A stretch of 64,000 nucleotides of DNA from G964291335 sp964291335 (GCA_964291335.2 OZ219748.1:1364001-1428000), one strand, 5' to 3'. Numbered from the stretch's first letter, positions 23,466 through 32,415 are shown. The notes: generated from the sequence alone by a model not told the origin. Made by a program: numbers and translations.

Positions 23466-24530
23466 TCAAGGTAAGGAAGGACTATATGGAGCAATGGGAC
23501 TGAAGGATTCCAATACTCTCTTTAGGTCAGAATCGTACTTTGCGCCGGTTACCTTGCAACGTTCGGCACTGACTACATGAGCATACTGCTCAGACCGCCA
23601 TTCTTCGGACAAGACAATCAGCCTTGTTACAGTTCCTGTGCAATGCCTGGGACGTTCACGCTGGATTTCGAGGGTTTGTAACAGAGCATTATATCCTCGG
23701 TGCTGTATTTGCTCGGAAGTTAGCACTTTGAGGTGCGTCACATAGCCTTGGAAGTCCTCTACTGAATAATCTTGTGCGTAGTACTCAGAAACTTGATGAA
23801 ATGCCTCGTCAGGATCGGCACTAAAGTTAGGCATAAGCTCTAAATAAATCCTGACACGCGCGTCTTCATTGACGGTTCTAAATTCGATATCTTCACAAAA
23901 AAAGATGGGGATGTAGTCCAGTACCCAACCAGGCGGTATCTCAATGGTGTAATCACTTTGTGTGCAGAATACGCCTGATGGAACGTCTTGTACAATATTT
24001 CTTTGGTATTCGGTCCACGAGACTGGCGGTGGCGTAGGAGTGGGCGTCGGCTTGGCAGTGGGCGTCGGTGGTCGGTATCTTGTATATGCCGTACTTGGTA
24101 AACCTGTCTGAAGAGTGGGTGTAGCTGTAGCAACAGGTCCCGGCATCCATATGATAGTTGGTGTAGAAGGGGCAGTAGGTGTGGCGGGCAGCGGGGTCTG
24201 CATTGCTACCTCCACCTTGCCTGGTATATCCAGCGTTGGCGTGGGTAGTTCTGGTGGCGGCGTAGCCGTCGGATAAGGCGTGTAGGTAGGTAGCGGTGTG
24301 AGTGTTGGGTAAGGCGTATAAGTTGGCTTGGGTGTAAAAGTTGGGTACGGCGTGTTGGTGGGCGGAGGCGTGGCGGTAGGGATGGCGGTCAGCTGGGCTT
24401 GCACTTGCGCCGCCACCGTAGCCGGTATATCCGGCGTCGGTTCCGGGGCGGCGCAGGCGGTCAGCGCAGTCAGCAGGGCGGCGGCGGTCAGCGCAAAAGC
24501 CGCCAATCGTTGAGCCAGGGGTTTTAGCAA
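23466..24530 (-). CDS. Thr/Pro-linker lipoprotein (paralogue 2)
   Basis: 354 residues from TTG 24530 (CCGGAGAG five bases upstream). The lipobox is LTAC in LLTALTACAAPEPTPDI, followed by about 140 residues of Thr/Pro repeats (TPYPTFTPKPTYTPYPT). A C-terminal domain begins near SDYTIEIPPGWVLDY, parallel to SIELPADWYTVHY in paralogue 1, and contains four Cys likely to form disulfides. The upstream TATAAT element duplicates the thuA promoter. It is probably a cell-surface protein. Confidence 0.82.
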   Translation of the reverse strand: MLKPLAQRLAAFALTAAALLTALTACAAPEPTPDIPATVAAQVQAQLTAIPTATPPPTNTPYPTFTPKPTYTPYPTLTPLPTYTPYPTATPPPELPTPTLDIPGKVEVAMQTPLPATPTAPSTPTIIWMPGPVATATPTLQTGLPSTAYTRYRPPTPTAKPTPTPTPPPVSWTEYQRNIVQDVPSGVFCTQSDYTIEIPPGWVLDYIPIFFCEDIEFRTVNEDARVRIYLELMPNFSADPDEAFHQVSEYYAQDYSVEDFQGYVTHLKVLTSEQIQHRGYNALLQTLEIQRERPRHCTGTVTRLIVLSEEWRSEQYAHVVSAERCKVTGAKYDSDLKRVLESFSPIAPYSPSLP

Positions 24531-24584
24531 GAAGACTCTCCGGAGCAAGGCATGGTTTGCTGGCAGCGTTAAAGGCCCGGCGGG

Positions 24585-24590
24585 ATTATA
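24585..24590 (-). promoter_or_regulatory. -10 box of lipoprotein paralogue 2
   Basis: TATAAT on the reverse strand, inside 24566-24592, a 27-bp sequence repeated exactly upstream of thuA. Confidence 0.6.
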
Positions 24591-24761
24591 CACCAAAGGG
24601 GCGAGGCTGGGGGCCGGAACCGCCGGACACCTTGCCCGGCTGCCGTCATGGGTTGCTGGGCAGCCGGTTTTCCGATGCCGGTTTCGGCAGGGAAGTTCCG
24701 GCAAGAAGCAACCCGTCCCCGTCAACTTGTGGTTTTCCCGGTTGGCTAATATACTGGCTTT

Positions 24762-25448
24762 ATGGCGCAGCCGCGTAATGTACCCCCCGATGACCTGGTC
24801 GAACTGCCCCTGTTTCCGCTCAACCTGGTGCTGTTTCCGGGGATGCGGCTGCCGTTGCGTATTTTTGAGGAACGCTACAAGGCGATGATTGGCGACTGCA
24901 TTGCGCAGGAAGCGCCTTTCGGTGTAGCGCTAATCCGCGAGGGCCCCGAAGTGGGCGGCCCGGCGGAGCCTTTCCGGGTAGGCACTACTGCGCGCATCAT
25001 CCAGGTGCAGCGTCTGGCGGAAGGGCGGTTGAACCTGCTGGCCCAGGGAGAACGCCGCTTTGACCTGGTGGAAATTACCCGGGAGGCGCCCCACATGGTG
25101 GGCCTGGTGAGCTTCAGGACGGAGGCAGCGGGCGGGGAGGACTTGCTGCCCTTGTCGGCGGAAGTGGGGGAAGCCTATGCCGGGTTGCTTCGCCAGCTGG
25201 CCAGTCTGGCGGGCAGCTGGAATGCGCCGACGCCGGTGCCGGAAGACCCGTTGACTCTCTCTTTTCAGGCGGCGGCTGCCCTGGCCGGCGCCCTTGAACT
25301 GCCGCCGGGGTTGCGTCAGGATTTGCTGGAAGCGGACACCGCCGGCGAGCGGTTGACTATGCTGCTGCCCCTGCTGCGGCGCAGTAACGAGCTGCTTGCC
25401 GAGCAGGTGGCGAAGAACCACCCTTATCGCGGCCCCCGGCTCAATTAA
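24762..25448 (+). CDS. Lon N-terminal-domain (LON substrate-binding) protein
   Basis: 228 residues equal to the free-standing N-domain of Lon protease without ATPase or protease parts: LPLFPLNLVLFPGMRLPLRIFEERY, FGVALIREGPEVGG, GTTARIIQVQRLAEGRLNLL, GERRFDLVEI. Such proteins bind substrates or DNA; the exact role is unknown. Complete family length; ATG start. Confidence 0.92.
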   Translation: MAQPRNVPPDDLVELPLFPLNLVLFPGMRLPLRIFEERYKAMIGDCIAQEAPFGVALIREGPEVGGPAEPFRVGTTARIIQVQRLAEGRLNLLAQGERRFDLVEITREAPHMVGLVSFRTEAAGGEDLLPLSAEVGEAYAGLLRQLASLAGSWNAPTPVPEDPLTLSFQAAAALAGALELPPGLRQDLLEADTAGERLTMLLPLLRRSNELLAEQVAKNHPYRGPRLN

Positions 25449-25501
25449 GCAGCCCATCATCCATCCGTTACGCCGCCCGGCCCATGGCGGCTCTGCCTGG
25501 C

Positions 25502-26230
25502 TCAATCGGGGAAACCGGGCAGGGAATCCTCGCGAATGAACTGCCGGCCCGGGGGGATTGCCACTATGCGGTCAACGTAAACCCCGGGAACGTGAATCTG
25601 GTCCGGGTCCAGCGCCCCGGCGGGCGCCACCGGGTTTTCCACCTCTACCAGAGTTACCGCAGCGGCCATGGCCATAATCGGGTTGAAGTTGCGCTGGGCC
25701 AGCCGGAACTGCAAATTGCCCCGGGTATCGGCGCGCCAGGCTCGGATGAAGGCATAATCGGCGGGCAGGGGAAACTCCAGCAGGCAGGGGCGGCCGTCAA
25801 TTACCCGGGTTTCCTTGCTGGCGGCGATTTCGGTGCCGACGCCGGCGGGAGTGTAAAAGCCGCCAATGCCGGCAGCGGCGGCGCGGATGCGCTCGGCCAG
25901 GGTGCCCTGGGGCGTCAACTCCGCCTCGATTTGGCCGGCGTTGTACCGGCGCGCAAAGGGCGTTACCCGGGACGGGTGGGTCGGCGCGGTAATGGAGCAG
26001 ATCAGCTTCTTCAGCCGCCCGGCGGCAATCAGGGTGCCTACATCAACCCGTCCGTCGGTTCCGCCGTGTTCGTTGGCGATGCCGGTCAGGCTGCTGGCGC
26101 CGTGCCGGTAAAGGGCGGCAATCAGGTTCTGCGGCGCGCCGATGCCGCCGAAGTCGGCGAACATTATCGTTGCCCCGTCGGGAATGTCGGCTACCGCTGC
26201 CGCAAAGCTTGGGTAGAGTTTGCTTTTCAT
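25502..26230 (-). CDS. CoA-transferase family subunit A, orphan
   Basis: 242 residues matching the alpha subunit of 3-oxoacid-type CoA-transferases: DIPDGATIMFADFGGIGAPQ, ANEHGGTDG, GTLAERIRAAAAGIGGFYTPAGVGTEI, YAFIRAWRADTRGNLQF. The catalytic Glu lies on the beta subunit, which is not in the neighbourhood, so the protein is either orphan or paired with a distant gene. ATG 26230 is chosen; GTG 26248 would add six residues. Confidence 0.85.
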   Translation of the reverse strand: MKSKLYPSFAAAVADIPDGATIMFADFGGIGAPQNLIAALYRHGASSLTGIANEHGGTDGRVDVGTLIAAGRLKKLICSITAPTHPSRVTPFARRYNAGQIEAELTPQGTLAERIRAAAAGIGGFYTPAGVGTEIAASKETRVIDGRPCLLEFPLPADYAFIRAWRADTRGNLQFRLAQRNFNPIMAMAAAVTLVEVENPVAPAGALDPDQIHVPGVYVDRIVAIPPGRQFIREDSLPGFPD

Positions 26231-26981
26231 TGGGCCATAATGGTTCACCGTAAACTAGCCGGGGTCGGGCCATTCTGCCGCCGCCGGCGTTCCGGACGTT
26301 TTTACCGGCGGGGCCTTTACCGGCCCGGGTTGGGGGCCCGGCATAACCGGGCCGGCGAATTGCCGGAGTAACCGCCCCTTATCGGCCCTGGCCGGAGCCT
26401 TACTCTGCTGGCCGGCCCTCTTTTGCTGGCGCCATAGACGCCAGAACCGACAGGCTGCGCTGACATCCGTTAAGAACAGCCACGGGGCCGGGGAAAGCGG
26501 CGGCTTTGGCCGGCGGCAAGCAGGAACACCGAAGGCAGGGGCGCTGCGCCCCCCCGCCGCTCGGTGGCGCGGCTGGACCAGCGCCGGCAGCGCAGAACGC
26601 CGGGCAGGGCCGGCCGCCAGCCGATTGGCCGCCCGCAGTACGAGCAGTTCCCCGCCGCCGGGTGTTGGTCGTCCCGCAGCGGTGGCAGATAAAGTCGCTT
26701 CCTATACTGCCTCTCAAGCAGACAACCGGTTCAGGCCGCCGCCGGTTTTTCAACAGAGTTGTCCGGCGCAGGCTATCACACTGCCGGGCCGATAGCCAGG
26801 GGTTCGTTCACAGCCGACGGCTGCCGGAAACAAGCCTGGGCGTTTATAACCCATCTGTAAACCTTAAGGCAACCCTGGAATGCCGGGATGATGCCCTGGT
26901 TTCGGGAAGCAAGGGCAGGTATTGCAACAACCGAAGCAATGTGATAATGTTATATTGTTACCAAATAAATGGAGGTTTGGA
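26231..26981. other. long intergenic region with a broken zinc-ribbon reading
   Basis: On the reverse strand near 26600-26700, FICHRCGTTN in one frame is followed by AAGNCSYCGRP in another, which looks like a frameshifted zinc ribbon. The rest shows no gene. The last 100 bases are AT-rich (TAATGTTATATTGTTACCAAATAAATGG) and carry the promoter and ribosome site of the next gene. Confidence 0.35.
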
Positions 26982-27644
26982 ATGATGCCGGTTATAAGAT
27001 TGAGTGAAGCCAATTTTGGACGTTTGCAGAAGTGGGCCGAACCGCTGGTGGATAGCGCAGACGACGCCCTGAGCAAAGCCCTTGCAGCGGCGGAACGTTA
27101 TCGGCTTGCTCAGGGAGAATCAGGCGAGGTATCCTCAGGATTAAAGCCTGCGATAGAACCTCCGGGGTGCCTGGAAGTCGGCAATGGTCCGGGCCAAGCC
27201 CTTGAAGCGACGACGGAGCTGTATCAGCTTGCTCGGGAAAAATCGGGTGAGGCGCGGTCATACCTTAACGAGGAGGTTGAACCACCAGAGCCTCCGGAAG
27301 AGGTTAATGACGCAACCGATGGGGCGCAGAAGCCTCGGCTTCCCAGAGGGGTGAAGGTGCATAACAAAGCCTACGAGCAGCCTATCCTTGAAGCGGTGTA
27401 CGAGTTGGGCGGCAGTGGCAGGATGGGGGCTGTGCTGGAAATTGTAGAGCATAAGATGAGGCATATGTTTACCGATGTGGACTATGAAGACATTCCTAGT
27501 GGGGGAGTTATTCGTTGGCGGAAAACCGCTCAATTTACTCGCGGCCCCTTGATTAAGTCAGGTTTCTTGAAGGGGGATTCAGCGTGGGGGGTTTGGGAGC
27601 TGACTGAACAGGGGATTGCCAGGGTGGAAGGCAGCCAGCGCTGA
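26982..27644 (+). CDS. RHH-like plus Mrr-N-like winged-helix protein
   Basis: 220 residues. The N-terminus, VIRLSEANFGRLQKWAEPLVDSADDAL split across a strand and two helices, fits a ribbon-helix-helix DNA-binding domain. Residues about 35-110 hold two imperfect copies of a ~38-residue helical unit (YRLAQGESGE and YQLAREKSGE). The last 100 residues (KAYEQPILEAVYELGGSGRM to WGVWELTEQGIARV) are the Mrr N-terminal winged helix. No nuclease domain follows, so this may be a regulator or the DNA-binding half of a split restriction factor. GGAGG at 26971 fixes ATG 26982. Confidence 0.72.
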   Translation: MMPVIRLSEANFGRLQKWAEPLVDSADDALSKALAAAERYRLAQGESGEVSSGLKPAIEPPGCLEVGNGPGQALEATTELYQLAREKSGEARSYLNEEVEPPEPPEEVNDATDGAQKPRLPRGVKVHNKAYEQPILEAVYELGGSGRMGAVLEIVEHKMRHMFTDVDYEDIPSGGVIRWRKTAQFTRGPLIKSGFLKGDSAWGVWELTEQGIARVEGSQR

Positions 27645-27689
27645 TGTTCTTCAGCCGTTGACCGGGACAGTTCAGGTTTGTTGAGGAGC

Positions 27690-27726
27690 GGCGGGGGTGT
27701 TTGCCCAGACACCCCCGCCATTTTTA
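27690..27726 (+). terminator. intrinsic terminator after the RHH/Mrr-N gene
   Basis: An 11-bp perfect stem GGCGGGGGTGT/ACACCCCCGCC with loop TTGCCCAG, followed by ATTTTTA. Confidence 0.88.
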
Positions 27727-27877
27727 TGGTTGGCTGACCGGGCATTGCTCCGGCGGTATTGCAGTATCAACGCCGGCCGCCGCCCGGCTGAAGGCCGCGC
27801 CCCCGGTGGTTGGCAGAAAGGGCCGGGGCGGTTAAAATTACCTTCAGCAAGGAAGGACAAAGAGGGGAGGCAAGAAT

Positions 27878-28954
27878 ATGACTACCGAAGGCCGAACCCA
27901 CGTATATGTCGGCATTGCCGGCGAGGGGCCGCTGATTGCGGGCATTGGCGAACCGCGTCCCCTGGGCAGCGGCGGTCTTTACCGCCAGGCCGACGGGGAG
28001 GATGATTGGCACGGCATTACCCGGGGCTTGCCGGCAGAACCCCAGGTGCGGGCTTTGCTGGTGCATCCGCAGAACCCGGCGGTCATCTATGCCGGCACGC
28101 AGCAGGGCGTTTTCCGCAGCGATGACCGGGGCGACACCTGGGAGCCGACCGACTCGCCCCGGGGCGACGTCTGGTCGCTGGCGGTTCACCCTCACGATTC
28201 CGGCATTATGTACGCCGGCTATGATGGCTGCGTTATCGCCCGCTCTGCGGATGGCGGGGCCACCTGGCGGAAGGGCAGCACCAGCGGCATAAACTTCCCG
28301 CACATCACGATGCACCCTTACCACATCTGCAAGCGGGTAATCGGCCTGGCGATTGACGCCCACCAGCCGCAGGACGTTTACGGCGCCGTCGAGGTGGGCG
28401 GGCTGGTGGCCAGTCGGGACGGCGGCGATCGCTGGGAATCGATTACCGACGGCCATTATACCCGTACCGGGCCGGTGGATTTGCACGGGGTGCAGGTAAA
28501 CCCTAAAGTGCCGGGTCTGGTTTATATCATTACTCAATTGGCGATGTTCCGCAGCCGCAACCGGGGCAGCAACTGGGAGTTTGTGGACATTGAGGAGATG
28601 TTCCCCGGGGGCAGTTATTGCCGCGACCTGGCGGTGGCCCCCGATGACCCCGATACCATGTACCTGGCGGCCGGGGCCGGCGGCGGCAGCGCTCCTGCGG
28701 GCACCACCGAGGCCGGGGCGTTGGTGCGCAGCCGGGATGCCGGCGAAACCTGGGAACGGGTGGACCTGGGCGAGTTGGCTCCCAGCCGAATGTTCCAGGT
28801 GGCCATCGACCGGGCGGCTCCCTCCCGCATCTATTGCTGCGACCGGGACGGGCTGGTTTTCCGCAGTCGGGACGGGGGCGAAACCTGGAGCAAAAGCCGG
28901 GTTCCGGGCGAGATGTCCCGCGGCCGCCACGTTTACCCGATGGTTTGCGGCTGA
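27878..28954 (+). CDS. BNR/Asp-box beta-propeller protein
   Basis: 358 residues with recurring Asp-boxes: SDDRGDTWEP, SADGGATWRKG, SRDGGDRWES, SRNRGSNWEF, SRDAGETWER and SRDGGETWSK. These define a sialidase/sortilin-like propeller. There is no signal peptide and no sialidase catalytic set. Homologues are abundant in Chloroflexota and usually annotated as exo-alpha-sialidase; the real function is unknown. GGGGAGG precedes the ATG. Confidence 0.85.
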   Translation: MTTEGRTHVYVGIAGEGPLIAGIGEPRPLGSGGLYRQADGEDDWHGITRGLPAEPQVRALLVHPQNPAVIYAGTQQGVFRSDDRGDTWEPTDSPRGDVWSLAVHPHDSGIMYAGYDGCVIARSADGGATWRKGSTSGINFPHITMHPYHICKRVIGLAIDAHQPQDVYGAVEVGGLVASRDGGDRWESITDGHYTRTGPVDLHGVQVNPKVPGLVYIITQLAMFRSRNRGSNWEFVDIEEMFPGGSYCRDLAVAPDDPDTMYLAAGAGGGSAPAGTTEAGALVRSRDAGETWERVDLGELAPSRMFQVAIDRAAPSRIYCCDRDGLVFRSRDGGETWSKSRVPGEMSRGRHVYPMVCG

Positions 28955-29068
28955 CTTTTGCCGGCCGCTGTCCGCCGACGGGAAGCGGGCGCAAGAGGTT
29001 GGGCGACGGAACGGGCGGTTCTTCCCGTTGGCCGGGCCGGGCAGTTCCAGTTATATGAGGGGTTTCCA

Positions 29069-29692
29069 TTGACTACCGCAGCTTTGGAACGGGCTACCTT
29101 CCGGGTTTCTGAACCGGACCTGGAGTATATGGTTCTGGGTAAGGACGATTTGCCGGCCGAGTTGCAGGGTTATCAGCAGGTTCGGGCCGGGACGCTGGAT
29201 AACGAGAATATGGCTGCCCATGGTTTCCCCGGCAGTACGGCGGCCCGGTTCCGCCAGGCTGGCCGCATCAGCGGCTATCTGCGGGAGTTCGGCCCTACCG
29301 CCAGCATGAACATCCATGACGGGTTCAACTTTGTCGGCACCACCGTGGCCCACCTTTTTGATACCCCGGAATCGGTGTCGGGCTGGATGCGCCAGGTCTT
29401 CCTTAAGGATTTTGAGGACAATGTGGGCGAGAGCGTGGGCGAGGGACACCAGTTGATTTCGGTGGAACGGCGGCAGCCGGAGGGTCTTTTTGACGAGGCG
29501 GTGGGCCTGAAAGCGGTCCAGGGCGGCCCCCAGGGGGTGGTATCCTCGACGGTCATCGACTTTCGGGTAGGGCGCATTCTGGGGGTAGCCTTCGTCGGCG
29601 CGGTGGGCGACCACGACCGGCTGGAGCTGGCCGGTCAACTGGCGCGGGCCCTGGAAAAGAAAATTGTGCAGGTGGTGCTGGGGGCAATTTGA
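29069..29692 (+). CDS. hypothetical protein, 207 aa
   Basis: TTG start after GAGGGG. A soluble alpha/beta sequence with SEPDLEYMVLGKDDLP, GYLREFGPTASMNIHDGFNF and TVAHLFDTPESVSGWM, and a C-terminal part (VIDFRVGRILGVAFVGAVGD) that reads like a conserved strand-helix pair. The last three segments resemble uncharacterised proteins next to BNR or NHL genes in this phylum. It is 114 bases from the BNR gene and could be cotranscribed. Confidence 0.72.
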   Translation: MTTAALERATFRVSEPDLEYMVLGKDDLPAELQGYQQVRAGTLDNENMAAHGFPGSTAARFRQAGRISGYLREFGPTASMNIHDGFNFVGTTVAHLFDTPESVSGWMRQVFLKDFEDNVGESVGEGHQLISVERRQPEGLFDEAVGLKAVQGGPQGVVSSTVIDFRVGRILGVAFVGAVGDHDRLELAGQLARALEKKIVQVVLGAI

Positions 29693-29757
29693 GGGAGCCT
29701 GGCGGGGCTTTCCGGCGTGCGTCAAAGGGCGCGGCGGGGAGAGGCACGCCGGTTGTG

Positions 29758-30084
29758 ATGGTGAACGAAACCCGGAACAGGAAGCAAACCGCGCTTGCCC
29801 GGCTGTACGCTTTATGCCGGGAGCGGGGCGATATGACCTTCACTAATGCCGAGGTCAAGGCGGTATGCGCTGCTGCCGGCTTTGGCAACCCCTTTGACGC
29901 TACTAAAATTGATCGTTCCGGCGCACTGCCGGAGTTGCTGCGGAAAGAGGATGCTTTTGTTGTCCCTGCGGTGATGCAGCGCAACTGGGGCGAAGCGTTG
30001 CCCTGTTCGGTTATAACTCCAGCATATCCGCAAGGAACCGGACGGCTTCAGGGTTGTTGCTATGGGTGCGCAAAAGGTCAATGA
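29758..30084 (+). pseudogene. truncated restriction-endonuclease-like N-terminal domain
   Basis: The first ~75 residues (RKQTALARLYALCRERGDM, NAEVKAVCAAAGFGNPFDATK, LLRKEDAFVVPAV) look like a conserved N-terminal domain found on type II restriction enzymes. After about 29990 the sequence loses coding character and overlaps an opposite-strand gene. I interpret it as a deletion remnant of the nuclease belonging to the methyltransferase at 30832. Confidence 0.45.
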
Positions 30085-30202
30085 CCTCTTGGTGGGAGTA
30101 GCAGCCCGGCTTAATATCCCCCGGATATGTTTCAGCATCTTCCTCGTAATCCGGAACTAGCAAGACCGTGTCCCTATTTGCGAAAATCGAAGTTCCGTTC
30201 AT
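30011..30202 (-). CDS. small acidic hypothetical protein, 63 aa
   Basis: ATG 30202 with GGGAG seven bases upstream. The sequence (DTVLLVPDYEEDAETYPGD, SHQEVIDLLRTHSNNPEAV) is compact, with a plausible helix-loop fold and good amphipathic pattern. It is antisense to the truncated gene above. It could be an orphan antitoxin or regulator; no family recognised. Confidence 0.5.
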   Translation of the reverse strand: MNGTSIFANRDTVLLVPDYEEDAETYPGDIKPGCYSHQEVIDLLRTHSNNPEAVRFLADMLEL

Positions 30203-30431
30203 GTATGCTCCCGTGGAGTCTGATTATTACTCAGAACAAATGGACTTTCATCTTGCTCTGAATGCAACGATAACGGTTGTACCAGATCCCGTAAAAGAGG
30301 TCAAGCGCCAGGATCTGCCAGTTTGCAGAGCAGGGTTGCGCGCCCGGCAGTGTTGGCTACAGGAAACAGGAAGAAGGAAGCCAGCATGGCAGGTCTGGTT
30401 GATTTAGAAGAATACTATTGAAGGCTTGAGC

Positions 30432-30857
30432 ATGGTTAACGAAGTTACTGAATGGCAGCCGGTTTTATCCTATCCATCCCGGCAATCGGTGGCAGAACTG
30501 TTTATTGCCCTGATAGAGCGCAGTTCTGGTGTAGCGCTGCCGGAGCATTGGCCGCATAACGAACCGTACTATCTGAAAATATCTGATGTCTTGAGCTACG
30601 ACCTGTTGCGCGAGGCTATCGCCGAATCTACCAACAGTGCGGAGCCCGCTGATTGGCTTCTGGCTGAGTTGGCCGCTTTTGAGCGTATGATTGTCGAGGA
30701 CGTGGTCAATTACCTGGAAAGCGAACCGGCGGGAAAGGCAGTTCTGGCTGACATCAGAGATATGGCTTTGCAACGCTACCGGGCCGACCCGAAGGCGGCG
30801 CAAGGGGAGGCGGTGCAGCGGGAAACGCACAATGAGCATGAAAACTATGCTTGCTGA
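30432..30857 (+). CDS. hypothetical protein coupled to a DNA methyltransferase
   Basis: 141 residues; helical, acidic (SVAELFIALIERSSGVALP, LLAELAAFERMIVEDVVNYL). Its last 26 bases overlap the methyltransferase start, so translation is coupled. It may be a specificity or control protein of that system; no motif identifies it. Confidence 0.65.
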   Translation: MVNEVTEWQPVLSYPSRQSVAELFIALIERSSGVALPEHWPHNEPYYLKISDVLSYDLLREAIAESTNSAEPADWLLAELAAFERMIVEDVVNYLESEPAGKAVLADIRDMALQRYRADPKAAQGEAVQRETHNEHENYAC

Positions 30858-31737
30858 TACATTTGCCGGTCAACTGGCCTGGCAATCGGCCGACGGACAA
30901 TCGGCCTGGTATTGCGGCGACGCCTTTGAGCTGATGGCGGCTGTCCCGGATGACAGCATTGATTGCATTTGGACTGACCCGCCCTACCTCTTGTCCAACG
31001 ACGGGGTTACCTGCGTTGCCGGGAGGCGGGTCAGCGTTAACAAGGGCGAGTGGGACAAGAGCGGCGGCATCGAAAGCGACCATGCGTTTAACCGTTCCTG
31101 GCTGCAGGAGTGTTACCGCATTCTGAAGCCGGCCGGTACGATTTGGGTTACCGGAACATGGCACATTTACCTCAGCGTGGGCATGGCGATGCTGCAACTG
31201 GGCTTTCGCATTCTGAACGATATTACCTGGGAAAAGACTAACCCGCCGCCCAACCTGGGCTGTCGCTGCTTTACCCATTCCACCGAAACTTTGCTGTGGG
31301 CCACCAAAGCGCCCAAAGGCAGCCGGCACAAGCATACCTTTAACTATGGAGAGATGCGGGCGGAAAACGGCGGCAAGCAGATGAAAACCGTCTGGCAGTT
31401 TCCCGCTGCCGGGCGGGACGAAAAGCAATTCGGCAAGCACCCTACCCAAAAGCCGGTGGCGCTCATAGAACGCTGCCTGCGGGCCAGCACCAGCCCGGGC
31501 GATTTGGTGCTTGACCCTTTTGCCGGGTCTGCCGCAACCGGGGTTGCAGCAAGAAGGTGCGGCCGGCGCTTTATGGGTGTAGAACGGGATGAAGGCTATG
31601 TGAACATTGGCAGGGATAGGTTGGCGGATACAGAAGCCGATATTTGCGGTAATGATTTTGACGTTGTTCGCGGAGGCGCTGCCGCCTTGCAAAGCAAGCT
31701 GCTGGAGAAAGGCGGCAAAACCAATTACAAGCTATAG
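30832..31737 (+). CDS. DNA methyltransferase (N4/N6 amino-type, DpnA-like)
   Basis: 301 residues. Motif IV is DPPY (CIWTDPPYLLSN). The target-recognition region includes FTHSTETLLWATKAPKG. HPTQKPVALIERCLR precedes motif I, DPFAGSAATGVAA. This beta-type order matches M.DpnA and related enzymes that methylate adenine or cytosine-N4. Starts at ATG 30832 or 30838. Its nuclease partner appears to be the truncated gene at 29758, so it is now solitary. Confidence 0.88.
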   Translation: MSMKTMLADTFAGQLAWQSADGQSAWYCGDAFELMAAVPDDSIDCIWTDPPYLLSNDGVTCVAGRRVSVNKGEWDKSGGIESDHAFNRSWLQECYRILKPAGTIWVTGTWHIYLSVGMAMLQLGFRILNDITWEKTNPPPNLGCRCFTHSTETLLWATKAPKGSRHKHTFNYGEMRAENGGKQMKTVWQFPAAGRDEKQFGKHPTQKPVALIERCLRASTSPGDLVLDPFAGSAATGVAARRCGRRFMGVERDEGYVNIGRDRLADTEADICGNDFDVVRGGAAALQSKLLEKGGKTNYKL

Positions 31738-31770
31738 GCCTGCCTCTTTATGCGCTCTACAGCCAGTTAC

Positions 31771-32415
31771 CTAACCACGGTAACCGGCGGCGGATACAAT
31801 ACGGAATATATCCTGCCCTTCAAGAATCGCCGACAGCGCCCCGCGAAACATAAAGGCTTCCGGGTTGCCCGTCTTTTCAGCAATGCTCATCAGTTCCAGT
31901 ATATAAACTGTGAATTCAACGCTGTATTCACCGAATCCGTTTAAGGGTTCAAATATCTCCACTGCTGCGGGACTCTCATTGCCAATTTCGTGTGCCAGCC
32001 GGCGCGCTCGGTCTTCTTGAGAATTGAACGGTGGAGAACGGTCATACAACCCGATAAGGAAATCTACGAATTCGACGGTCATTCGCTCCCGATGTTGTTT
32101 CTTGATGAGCAAATCTATTGCCCAATGCAGGTGCTGAGGCGTTCTTAAACGCTGGCCTCTTTGCTGGTACTTGACGATGATGTCCAGTTCCGGATTTTGC
32201 CCCCGCGTACCTTGAAAGACAGCCACAATGGTATTGCCGTTGTCGATGTCAAATTCACGAATAGAGGTTATACGTTCTGCGTTTCGAGGCTTAAAAGTGA
32301 GCGGACGGTTGGGCGGCCGGTGCGGAAAGGGCGCTTGCATTGTGAACAGGCGAGAGCTTTTTCGGAGATTACCTCTTATTGCTACAAGAATACCTTGAAA
32401 CGGTAACCGGATCAA
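31771..32415 (-). CDS. unknown protein coupled to a HicB-like gene
   Basis: 214 residues from TTG 32415, whose TTGA overlaps the HicB-like stop codon. An alternative ATG is at 32340. The core FDIDNGNTIVAVFQGTRG, DIIVKYQQRG, HLHWAIDLLIKKQHRE, EFVDFLIGLYDRS and EYSVEFTVYILELM suggests a mixed alpha/beta domain. It is far longer than HicA toxins (about 60-80 residues) and lacks their dsRNA-binding-like motif. No family recognised. Confidence 0.7.
   Translation of the reverse strand: MIRLPFQGILVAIRGNLRKSSRLFTMQAPFPHRPPNRPLTFKPRNAERITSIREFDIDNGNTIVAVFQGTRGQNPELDIIVKYQQRGQRLRTPQHLHWAIDLLIKKQHRERMTVEFVDFLIGLYDRSPPFNSQEDRARRLAHEIGNESPAAVEIFEPLNGFGEYSVEFTVYILELMSIAEKTGNPEAFMFRGALSAILEGQDIFRIVSAAGYRG

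Noticed and set aside
30168..30407. 79-codon forward frame
   Set aside because: Overlaps the start of the better-supported 63-residue reverse gene and has no ribosome site or conserved-looking segment.
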